A DNA stretch of 64,000 nt from a bacterium (lineage in GTDB: Bacteria > Vulcanimicrobiota > Xenobia > Xenobiales > JADMJV01): assembly GCA_018266105.1 (NCBI GenBank), contig JAFEBA010000021.1:416-64415 (forward strand), written 5' to 3'. How positions within the stretch are numbered: position 1 is the first letter of the stretch; every line of letters begins with the position of its first letter. The notes beneath the pieces were generated by a model. The model did no database searches and was not told where the DNA came from. It saw only the letters and a program-made list of their open reading frames with translations. Of this stretch, positions 1-6,708 are shown piece by piece. The position numbers were made by a program, and so were the translations under genes.

Positions 1-1159
1 CCTCCGGATGGGGCTTGGGCTGAACCGTTTGCGGATCGGGCTTGCGGACCTCAGGATTGGGCTTGGGCTGAACCGTTTGCGGATCGGGCTTGCGGACCTC
101 AGGATTGGGCTTGGGCTGAACCGTTTGCGGATCGGGCTTGCGGACCTCAGGACTCGGCTTAAGGCGACCGGGCTGGGGCTCTGGCTTGCGTAAATCGGGC
201 TGGACCTCCGGCTTACGCAGCTCAGGTCCCGGCTTGGGCCGAGCCGGACGGGGCTCTGGTTTGAGTAAGTCAGGCTGGACCTCGAGTTTGCGCAGCTCTG
301 GATTGGTCTTGGGCTGCTCCGTTCGGGGCTCTGGCTCACGCAGCTGAGGAGGAACCTGGGGCTTTCGCGGCTCAGGGCGGGGCTCCGGCCTGCGCGCCTC
401 TGGATTCGGGTTGGGTCCTGGAATACGCACCTGGGCGTGAGCAGGGCGCGGCTCGGCTTTCGGCACCAAAGGCTTACGCAAATCAACCTGAGTCTCGCGA
501 TTCCGACGCAAGGCCTCTTTGGCCTCAAAGGGCAAGGTCGTCCGGTTCTGGGCCACTTCCGATAGAACCCCTTGGACGGGTGAGCCGACGGTATGAGTCT
601 TGGGTTCGGGGCGCTGGGCCAGCGTTTCCGCCTGGGCTTCGGAATCGCGTTGAGCTCTCAATTCCGTCTGCAACCCCTGAAAGGTGCCTGTTTTCATGGG
701 TTGCTGCGCGCCGAAAACCTGAACCTCGGCCCGAACAACTTTAGCCAGACTGCCGGGGTCACCACCTTCGGTGGCGCGGGCGCTGAGAGAGCGGATCTTT
801 TTGTCCAGATCCTTCAGGGCTTTCTTGGGATCGGCTTCAACCGGAACGCCCTCGTCAGAAAGGGTCGGGCGTGCCGCCCCGGCTGTCATCTGCTGAAGCA
901 GACGAAGTTCACGACCCTGAATGTACTCGTGGGGCGCCAGACGACTGAGATAAGTGGCCGCTTCTTGCTTGAGTTTGGCGGTCTCTTCGGACTCCAACAT
1001 GGTGGTCCAGCGGCCCCGCAACTGCCGCAGAAGATTGAGGTTCTGCTCGTGCTGGCGCTGAGGTCCAATCGCGGTTTGCGAGAGATCCCGGCGATTGCGC
1101 ACGGGTGAGTCCGGCAAAAAAGGCTGGGAAGAAGCGCCGAGAGCTTTAGAGTCGAACAT
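1..1159 (-). CDS. Proline-rich tandem-repeat protein (partial, C-terminus beyond window)
   Basis: An uninterrupted minus-strand frame runs from an ATG at 1159 to the left edge, so the gene is truncated by the window (386 codons visible). The first ~150 residues look helical and charged; from about residue 200 the protein becomes a Pro/Arg/Lys-rich chain built on a PEVRKPDPQTVQPKPN-like unit, ending at the edge in three nearly exact copies. No signal peptide or membrane segment is visible in the part present. An in-frame TAA lies four codons upstream of the ATG, so the start is well bounded. It follows the DUF151 gene by 41 bp but has its own promoter-like sequence in that gap. Function unknown; low-complexity repeats of this kind often form extended linkers or cell-wall-spanning stalks, which here is only inference. 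Plus-strand frames over the same region are shadows. Confidence 0.75.
   Translation of the reverse strand, partial: MFDSKALGASSQPFLPDSPVRNRRDLSQTAIGPQRQHEQNLNLLRQLRGRWTTMLESEETAKLKQEAATYLSRLAPHEYIQGRELRLLQQMTAGAARPTLSDEGVPVEADPKKALKDLDKKIRSLSARATEGGDPGSLAKVVRAEVQVFGAQQPMKTGTFQGLQTELRAQRDSEAQAETLAQRPEPKTHTVGSPVQGVLSEVAQNRTTLPFEAKEALRRNRETQVDLRKPLVPKAEPRPAHAQVRIPGPNPNPEARRPEPRPEPRKPQVPPQLREPEPRTEQPKTNPELRKLEVQPDLLKPEPRPARPKPGPELRKPEVQPDLRKPEPQPGRLKPSPEVRKPDPQTVQPKPNPEVRKPDPQTVQPKPNPEVRKPDPQTVQPKPHPE
11..152 (-). repeat. Tandem 48-nt coding repeat (three copies, continuing as degenerate copies)
   Basis: Copies start at 11, 59 and 107 with exact 48-nt period and are essentially identical at the DNA level; more diverged copies continue to roughly position 400. 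The unit encodes 16 residues of the proline-rich protein. The near-perfect DNA identity of the edge copies against the diverged inner ones indicates recent expansion towards the 3' end of the gene; more copies may lie outside the window. Confidence 0.85.
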
Positions 1160-1167
1160 CTCCCATG

Positions 1168-1195
1168 ATTATACCTTAGCTCGACCCAGGGTAAA
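1168..1195 (-). promoter_or_regulatory. Promoter-like sequence for near-leaderless transcript
   Basis: On the minus strand a perfect TATAAT (1168-1173) is preceded by TTTACC (1190-1195, 4 of 6 matches to TTGACA) with a 16-nt spacer. The -10 box ends only eight bases before the ATG at 1159, so a start site about seven bases downstream would give a transcript with a leader of zero to two bases. The GGGAG next to the ATG has no room to act as a normal ribosome binding site. Confidence 0.5.
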
Positions 1196-1200
1196 GGACA

Positions 1201-1692
1201 CTACTTGTCTTCTTTGAGAAAATCGCTGGGACGAAGGCCGTCGATGAACTTCTTGAAATCCCCCAGTTCTTTGGTGGAATCCTCGGTCTTGTCTTCTACC
1301 GTCTCCTCCAAAATGATGCGTTCGGAGACGTAAATGGGGCTGTTGGTACGCAAGGCCAGCGCGATGCTGTCACTGGGACGAGCATCGATCTCCAGGTTGC
1401 CCAAACTGGATTCAAGCACAACCTTGGCGTAAAACGTGTTCTCCTGGATATCGTGAATGATGATCCGATCAACTTTGGCTTTAAGCGCTTCGATCACGGA
1501 TTTCATCAAGTCGTGAGACAAAGGACGAGGAACCTGAGTGCCCTCCAAAGCCAGAGCAATCGCGGTCGCCTCAAAAGGACCGATAAGAATCGGAAGAGAC
1601 CGTTTACCTTCTAAATCCTTCAAGATAACGACCGGGTCGTGGGTAAGCAGGTCGATGCCTAATTTATCCACTTTCATTCGCCGCATACCCAT
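1201..1692 (-). CDS. DUF151 / bifunctional nuclease family protein
   Basis: Compact protein of about 163 residues matching the bifunctional nuclease (DUF151) family: an N-terminal MKVDKLGIDLLTHDPVV strand, the family-typical stretch LPILIGPFEATAIALALEG, then RPLSHDLM, and a C-terminal ARPSDSIALALR helix followed by an acidic tail. Members have been reported to have nuclease activity in plants and bacteria, but the cellular role is poorly defined. The start is uncertain: ATGs at 1692, 1686 and 1677 are in frame and a GGGAG lies 13 bases upstream of the first; the family usually begins at the MKVDK methionine (1677). It is transcribed ahead of the proline-rich protein and divergently from the SDR gene. 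Confidence 0.85.
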   Translation of the reverse strand: MGMRRMKVDKLGIDLLTHDPVVILKDLEGKRSLPILIGPFEATAIALALEGTQVPRPLSHDLMKSVIEALKAKVDRIIIHDIQENTFYAKVVLESSLGNLEIDARPSDSIALALRTNSPIYVSERIILEETVEDKTEDSTKELGDFKKFIDGLRPSDFLKEDK

Positions 1693-1817
1693 TGCTAGAC
1701 CGGGGCTCCCTTGACACAATAAAATAGTGAGATAGAGAAGGTGTCTTCTGTCCGAGCCAAGGAAAACCTTTCTTTCTCCTCAAAGGGCCGAGCCAGTCCT
1801 TGTCAGAACGTTATCCC

Positions 1818-2537
1818 ATGAGCGAATTTCCGGTGGCCCTGGTTAGCGATTGGAATGGACTGGCTGGTCAGGCCATCGCAATGCATCTGGCCCGAGCAGG
1901 CTATCATCTGCTGATCAACGGCCCCGAAGAAGACATTTTCGCGCTCCAGGCTCAAGATATCTCCGGACGAATTCTGGCCATCCCATTTGACTCCAGCAAC
2001 GAAGAGTCGGTCCAGCAAGTGATCCTGGCTGGCCTCGAGTATTTCGGCCGACTGGACGTGGTCGTCAACAATTTCTACAATTGGAACGACGCTGCCCTGC
2101 ACGAGATCTCAGAGGCTCTCTGGGGCGAACTGATGCAGACCAACCTGAAGGCTGCTTTTCACGTCTGCCGCGCGGCCGCACTGGTGATGACCGAGCAAGA
2201 ATTCGGAAAAATCATTAATCTGACCACAACCTCCTGCTTTACCGGTTCTCACCTCCCCTTCGCGGCCACTGCAGCGGCGCTCCATTCCCTGACCAAATCG
2301 CTGGCCAGAGAGCTTGCTCCCAACGTAAGGGTCAACACCATTGCCTGCGGCATGCTCGACGAAGCCTGGATCGACGAGGGCGGGCCCGAACTGCGCCAAA
2401 TGCTGCAAAAAAGCATCCCCCTGGGCAGGCTCTGCAAAGCCGCTGACATCGCTGATGCAGTCTTGTTTCTAGCCAACGGCGCAGATTTTATGAGCGGCCA
2501 GATGCTCGTCCTGGATGGCGGCGAGAATATGCGTTGA
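1818..2537 (+). CDS. SDR-fold protein with lost catalytic residues
   Basis: 239 residues with a clear short-chain dehydrogenase/reductase fold: beta-alpha start VALVSDWNGLAGQAIA, a VVVNN strand end (residues 81-85), RVNTIACGM and the C-terminal GQMLVLDGG of FabG-like enzymes. The catalytic residues are missing. The Tyr of YxxxK is Phe148, the Lys is Ala152, the Ser strand reads NLTTTSC, and the TGxxxGxG dinucleotide loop is degenerate (Asp11 replaces the first Gly). The frame is otherwise intact, so this is probably a functional non-enzymatic paralog rather than a pseudogene. ATG 1818 is preferred over a TTG at 1800 because family members start a few residues before the first strand. It is the first gene of the plus-strand run leading into dapD-dapE. 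Confidence 0.8.
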   Translation: MSEFPVALVSDWNGLAGQAIAMHLARAGYHLLINGPEEDIFALQAQDISGRILAIPFDSSNEESVQQVILAGLEYFGRLDVVVNNFYNWNDAALHEISEALWGELMQTNLKAAFHVCRAAALVMTEQEFGKIINLTTTSCFTGSHLPFAATAAALHSLTKSLARELAPNVRVNTIACGMLDEAWIDEGGPELRQMLQKSIPLGRLCKAADIADAVLFLANGADFMSGQMLVLDGGENMR

Positions 2538-2597
2538 CGAGGCGCCACTTCCCGGCCAGTCCGAGGAATCTCTCGAGCCCGGAGCAAACACAGCGCG

Positions 2598-3188
2598 GTG
2601 CGACGCATTCTTGCAGTTCTCTTGGGTCTTTCGGCCACGGGCTGGGCCGCTCCGGAAACCTGGATTCAACCCTTTCCTTTGGGCTCAATTCCGTCGGCCC
2701 GGCCCTCCATGGGCGCCTATTTTTCCTCCGACCTGGACCCCAATTCCATTGATTTCGTGATCGATGGGCGCTCCTTTAAGGATGCCATGCGTCGCCAACC
2801 CGGCCGCTGGGCGCTCTCGCCCAACTACGATGTAGACCGCGGTCGCCACCTGGCTTCGTTCACCGCTCGCACCTTTGCAGGCGAGAGCGTCCGCAGGGAC
2901 TGGACCTTTACCATCCTGGAGCCCGCCACCCTTGAATTTACAAACCTCTTTCCGTCCCCAGGTCAATTGAGTCCCAGCCAGCCCCGCGTGGGCTCCAGCC
3001 TGAGCGCTCCAGTGAGTGTGGTGCGCCTGGAACTAGATGGAGCCATGATGCCCACAACCGGGGCCGATGGCGCCGTCTTCTGCCAGGTCACCCGGCCGCT
3101 TTCGCCAGGAATGCACCGCGTGCGCCTGCAGGTGGTGGGATTGGACGGCCTGGTCAGTGAAAAATCCTGGACCTTCCAGAGTCAGTAA
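2598..3188 (+). CDS. Secreted protein of unknown function (Ig-like strands)
   Basis: 196 residues starting at GTG 2598 with a cleavable signal peptide (MRRILAVLLGLSATGWAA). The mature part reads like one or two beta-sandwich domains: a bacterial Ig-like segment with the pattern of an inverted-sign or conditional Ig repeat (SSDLDPNSIDFVIDG, then WTFTILEP), followed by a second half with VVRLELDGAMMP and ending in a WTF strand. No catalytic motif is visible. A GGAG lies 13 bases before the start. It sits 60 bp after the SDR gene and 19 bp before dapD, so it is probably cotranscribed with them, although a link to lysine synthesis is not evident. Confidence 0.75.
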   Translation: MRRILAVLLGLSATGWAAPETWIQPFPLGSIPSARPSMGAYFSSDLDPNSIDFVIDGRSFKDAMRRQPGRWALSPNYDVDRGRHLASFTARTFAGESVRRDWTFTILEPATLEFTNLFPSPGQLSPSQPRVGSSLSAPVSVVRLELDGAMMPTTGADGAVFCQVTRPLSPGMHRVRLQVVGLDGLVSEKSWTFQSQ

Positions 3189-3207
3189 CCGAAGGGCACA
3201 CCCACCA

Positions 3208-4023
3208 ATGCAAGATGCACGCAAACTCATCGAGGCCGCCTACCGCGAGCGCGAACTCCTCAAGCAACCCGACCACCGCCAGGCCGTAGAGTGGGCCATC
3301 CAGGAACTGGATCAGGGCCGCCTGAGAGTGGCCGAGAAAGGCGAAGCCGGCTGGACGGTCAACGCCTGGGTCAAGGAAGCCATCCTGCTTTACTTTGGAC
3401 TGGCTCAGATGAAGGTCCAGGAAGTCGGACCCTTTGAATTCTTCGACAAGATCCCATTGAAAAAGAACTGGTCTCAGACCGGCGTGCGAGTCGTACCGCC
3501 GGGAACCGCTCGCTACGGCAGCTTCCTTGAACCCGGCTGCATTCTCATGCCAGGCTATGTCAACATCGGCGCGCGCGTGGGCGAAGGCACCATGGTGGAC
3601 ACCTGGGCGACCGTGGGCAGTTGCGCCCAGGTCGGCAAACATGTGCATCTTTCCGGCGGGGTTGGACTCGGAGGGGTGCTGGAACCGCCCGGAGCCACTC
3701 CGGTCATCGTCGAGGATGGCGCCTTTATTGGTTCGCGATGCATCGTGGTCGAGGGTGCGGTCGTGGAAGAAGAGGCGGTGCTCGGAGCCAATGTCGTGAT
3801 CACAGCCTCCACCTCAATTGTGGACGTCAGCGGCAGTGAACCCATCATCCACAAAGGACGCGTCCCGGCCCGTTCGGTCGTCATTCCCGGAAGCATGCCC
3901 AAGCAGTTTGCGGCCGGAACGTTCCAAGTGCCCTGCGCCCTGATCATCGGCAAGCGCACAGCCTCCACCGATCGAAAGACCTCCCTCAACCAGGCCTTGC
4001 GTGATTTCCAGGTCGATGTCTGA
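3208..4023 (+). CDS. dapD: 2,3,4,5-tetrahydropyridine-2,6-dicarboxylate N-succinyltransferase
   Basis: 271 residues, close to the usual 274 for DapD. The enzyme succinylates tetrahydrodipicolinate using succinyl-CoA in the diaminopimelate/lysine pathway. The N-terminal helical domain is followed by VKEAILLYF and GVRVVPPGTARYGS, then the left-handed beta-helix of hexapeptide repeats (GAFIGSRCIVVEGAVV, GANVVITAST). The conserved tract with MVDTWATVGSCAQVG and HLSGGVG is present. ATG 3208 with GAAGGG 11 bases upstream is chosen; the frame stays open further upstream but without family similarity. The stop overlaps the start of dapE by eight bases, indicating translational coupling. Confidence 0.96.
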   Translation: MQDARKLIEAAYRERELLKQPDHRQAVEWAIQELDQGRLRVAEKGEAGWTVNAWVKEAILLYFGLAQMKVQEVGPFEFFDKIPLKKNWSQTGVRVVPPGTARYGSFLEPGCILMPGYVNIGARVGEGTMVDTWATVGSCAQVGKHVHLSGGVGLGGVLEPPGATPVIVEDGAFIGSRCIVVEGAVVEEEAVLGANVVITASTSIVDVSGSEPIIHKGRVPARSVVIPGSMPKQFAAGTFQVPCALIIGKRTASTDRKTSLNQALRDFQVDV

Positions 4024-5056
4024 ACTGCTGCGCAAGGCGGAATGGCTGGTTTCTGTGCCCAGCCAGACCAAACAGGAACAAGTCCTCTGCCAACAATTGC
4101 TGGAGTGGAGCACAACTCGCTTCCCGGCGGCCTATCGTTTCAGGGACGGCTTCCGCGTGGCCCCGCCCCCGCGCGGAGAGCGACCCCGGGTGGCGCTGGT
4201 GGGACACATCGACACGGTGCCTCCTGCAACAGTGCAACGTCTGGGAGTGGAAGGCGACCTTCTCTACGGCTGCGGGGCCAGCGACATGAAAGCCGGGGTG
4301 GCGGTTATGATGCAGGCTCTGGAGGAGTGGCAAAATTTTGCCTGTGACCTGGTTGGCCTCTTTTACGATCGCGAGGAAGGCCCCTATGCCGACAACGGCC
4401 TGGACGCCTTGCTGGAGGGACTGGGCCCGGTCGACTACGCCGTTGTATTTGAGCCAACCAGGAACGAAATCCACGCTGGCTGCGTAGGCAGCCTGCAGGC
4501 CCGGGCCATCTTCCAGGGTCAGCGGGCTCACAGCGCTCGCCCCTGGCAAGGTCAGAACGCCATCTACCAGGCCATTCCCTTGTTAGAGAGGCTGCAGAAA
4601 TTGCAACGGCGCGCAGTGCGAAGTCAGGGGCTGGAGTTTTTTGAGGTCACCAGCGCGACCCAGGCGCTCACCCACGGACCCACCAACGCCGTGCCTGAAG
4701 AGTTCGTATTGAACCTGAACGCCCGCTTCGCACCCGGCAAATCCGACCAGCAGGCGATTGCCGAACTGGAACAACTGGTCGCCGGCGAAGCCCGGCTGGA
4801 CATTTATGACGTGGCCCCTTCCGGTGCGGTCCGACTGGAACATCCACGCCTGCAGGCCTGGATTCAGGAGAACCGACTGGCGGTGATGCCCAAGCAGGCC
4901 TGGACTGACGTCGCTCGCCTGGATGCCCGCGGAATCGCGGCATTCAATTTCGGTCCGGGAGACCCCGCCCAGGCCCATCAGGCAGACGAACACGTCAGCA
5001 TCGCCGCCATTGGCGAAAACTACCGACTGCTGGTCGACCTGCTCCAGCGTACATAA
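4016..5056 (+). CDS. dapE: Succinyl-diaminopimelate desuccinylase (M20 family)
   Basis: 346 residues of the M20 metallopeptidase family. DapE hydrolyses N-succinyl-LL-diaminopimelate to LL-diaminopimelate and succinate with two zinc ions. All expected residues are visible: HID in GHIDTV, Asp in YGCGASDMK, the catalytic Glu pair in YDREEGP, Glu in FEPTRNEIHAGC and the C-terminal His in the AHQADEHVS segment. The sequence resembles the shorter actinobacterial-type DapE, and the position directly behind dapD supports this substrate over other M20 amidases. The ATG at 4016 lies inside the end of dapD. A strong hairpin terminator follows the stop codon. Confidence 0.93.
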   Translation: MSELLRKAEWLVSVPSQTKQEQVLCQQLLEWSTTRFPAAYRFRDGFRVAPPPRGERPRVALVGHIDTVPPATVQRLGVEGDLLYGCGASDMKAGVAVMMQALEEWQNFACDLVGLFYDREEGPYADNGLDALLEGLGPVDYAVVFEPTRNEIHAGCVGSLQARAIFQGQRAHSARPWQGQNAIYQAIPLLERLQKLQRRAVRSQGLEFFEVTSATQALTHGPTNAVPEEFVLNLNARFAPGKSDQQAIAELEQLVAGEARLDIYDVAPSGAVRLEHPRLQAWIQENRLAVMPKQAWTDVARLDARGIAAFNFGPGDPAQAHQADEHVSIAAIGENYRLLVDLLQRT

Positions 5057-5088
5057 AAAAAGAGAGCCTCGCGGCTCTCTTTTTTTTG
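5054..5088. terminator. Bidirectional rho-independent terminator
   Basis: An 8-bp stem (5061-5068 AGAGAGCC with 5073-5080 GGCTCTCT, TCGC loop) is flanked by an A-run on the left and eight T's on the right. It can end dapE transcription on the plus strand and the convergent secreted-protein gene (stop at 5100) on the minus strand. Confidence 0.9.
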
Positions 5089-5099
5089 ACGATTGTCGA

Positions 5100-5660
5100 T
5101 TAGTAGCGGTAACGCTCGTTGGGGTAGGGTTCGGCCATGACGGGGTCGATGGCGTCGCGAACCTGCATCTTAAAGTCATAGTTGTCTTCGCCGTCGCACT
5201 CGATCTTGCAGATCAAGCGCTCGTAGTCATTCCCGTCGCGGGGAATGCTGTAAGTCTGGCGATTGCGCACGTTGGGGAAGATTCCCAGAACCTTCATATC
5301 CGGGGTGTACAGGGTGACGGTCAACTTTTCATAGTTGACAACCTTCGGGTACTCCCAGAAGAGGCCGAACACGTGATCAGGACGGTTGTCCTTCTTCATT
5401 TCGTATTCCGCGCGGGGATGGTCGATCATGAAGTACTTACCGTTCACAATGTCAAAAGTGACATAGCTCTGGGGGTACATGAAGAACGCATTGTTCCGGC
5501 CCGGATACTGGAAGACCTTATAACGGGTCGAACCCCAGTCATCATTGACCTGGGCGGGTGAAACTTGTTCTTCAGCTGCAACGGGGCTTGGCCCGAAACA
5601 GAAAAGCCCGAGGGCCATAGTGGCGACCGCAGCGGCTGACATCCAAACCTTAAACTTCAT
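5100..5660 (-). CDS. Secreted hypothetical protein
   Basis: 186 residues with an N-terminal signal peptide ending near PVAAEEQ (about residue 30). The mature part is beta-rich with many Tyr, Asn and charged residues (YKVFQYPGRNNAFF, YVTFDIVNGKYF, YEKLTVTLYTPD) and no recognised motif; it may form a single beta-sandwich. The ATG at 5660 is preceded by a very good AGGAGGAG site, implying strong translation. The gene stands alone, ending at the terminator shared with dapE and separated by 142 bp from the ABC-like gene upstream. That gap contains a direct repeat of AAACTTTCTTC (5763-5785) but no convincing promoter. I do not recognise the family. Confidence 0.75.
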   Translation of the reverse strand: MKFKVWMSAAAVATMALGLFCFGPSPVAAEEQVSPAQVNDDWGSTRYKVFQYPGRNNAFFMYPQSYVTFDIVNGKYFMIDHPRAEYEMKKDNRPDHVFGLFWEYPKVVNYEKLTVTLYTPDMKVLGIFPNVRNRQTYSIPRDGNDYERLICKIECDGEDNYDFKMQVRDAIDPVMAEPYPNERYRY

Positions 5661-5802
5661 TTAGGGCTCCTCCTCGATTACTTGAGACTCTCATACAGAA
5701 GTCTCTGTTCCCTATGTTACTCCGGCCGGTTCCACGACATATAGGAATCTCCTCCAGTACGAAACTTTCTTCGAAAACTTTCTTCAGAACGCGTGTTCGG
5801 CA

Positions 5803-6705
5803 CTAAGGATTCCAACGGCCCAGAAAGGAGTGATCTTCAGCCACGCTGACGATCGAGCAACCGCTTCGCTGCAGATCCTCCAAAAGCTTTTCAAATGGGC
5901 GAAATTGTCCGTCGAAAAGGAACCGCACCAGATTGTGGGTCACGGTGGAAACAGAAAGGTGAAAGACGCCTTCGGAACGCTCCAACATGCGGATGGCCTG
6001 AGAAAAGCCGGAGAGAAACTGTACCTGCATCATCTTCAGATGCACCAACTTAGGCAGCAGAGCGGAAAGTTCTCCACAGATCAATGGGCGGTCGGTCACC
6101 AGCACGCACAGGTGACTGCAAAGCCCCATAAGGGGTCCAAGCGAAAGAGCGCTGACCACCAAAGCCGCCCCGGTCTGACGCATGCGCTGCAGGATCTGGG
6201 CGAAATCGCCAACCAGATCGCTCTCCACCCGGTCGAGCAAGCCCTGAATGACCACCACAGCGGGGTGAGAGACCATGGCTCGGGCCAGGCTCAGTCGATA
6301 GCGGTCTGTCTGGTTGAGGTGGGCGAGCAACACGTGAGAACGAGGACTAAGACCCACCATCTGGAGGGCCTCCCAAATGAGGTAGGGACGATAGTGTGGG
6401 CTCACATCGTAACTTCGCGAAAAAAAGTCCAGAAATTCCCAGGGAGTCATCTCCGGGAAGATTCCCGCCAGGGGCGGCACGTAGGTGACGCGAGAGCGAG
6501 CTTCAGGCAGGTTGCGCCCTTGCACTGTAATCGTACAGCCACGAGGCTTCCATTCACCGCTCACGCAGGTGAGTAACTGACCTTTTCCCGAGGAGTGCGG
6601 GCCAATCACACCCATGACTTCGCCAGGGTAGAGTTGAAAGGAAAGAGCCCCCCCACGGTGGGGAGGGCGGCGCCGAAAATTCTCTACGCTCAGACTTGGA
6701 TGCAA
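5803..6705 (-). CDS. Degenerate ABC-type ATPase domain protein
   Basis: 300 residues with the fold of an ABC transporter ATP-binding subunit: YPGEVMGVIGPHSSGKG carries a Walker A-like P-loop (Lys41 kept, following Ser/Thr replaced by Gly42). The other motifs are gone. The LSGGQ signature is LNQTD (130-134), the Walker B Asp and catalytic Glu are Gln154 and Gly155, and the switch His is absent (VVSALS, 183-188). Residues 195-300 form a C-terminal extension like that of ABC-2 exporter ATPases. The TTG start at 6705 lies three bases after the stop of the anti-sigma-like gene, so it is translationally coupled to it and belongs to the sigma operon. It cannot be a normal ATP hydrolase; a binding or regulatory role is inferred. 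No partner permease is adjacent. Confidence 0.8.
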   Translation of the reverse strand: MHPSLSVENFRRRPPHRGGALSFQLYPGEVMGVIGPHSSGKGQLLTCVSGEWKPRGCTITVQGRNLPEARSRVTYVPPLAGIFPEMTPWEFLDFFSRSYDVSPHYRPYLIWEALQMVGLSPRSHVLLAHLNQTDRYRLSLARAMVSHPAVVVIQGLLDRVESDLVGDFAQILQRMRQTGAALVVSALSLGPLMGLCSHLCVLVTDRPLICGELSALLPKLVHLKMMQVQFLSGFSQAIRMLERSEGVFHLSVSTVTHNLVRFLFDGQFRPFEKLLEDLQRSGCSIVSVAEDHSFLGRWNP

Positions 6706-6708
6706 GGC

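Noticed and set aside
1..400. 48-nt repeat array as CRISPR
   Set aside because: No spacers; the units are contiguous, in frame and coding.
593..1108. 171-codon plus-strand frame near the left edge
   Set aside because: Lies opposite the continuous minus-strand proline-rich frame, which has a promoter-like sequence and a bounded start.
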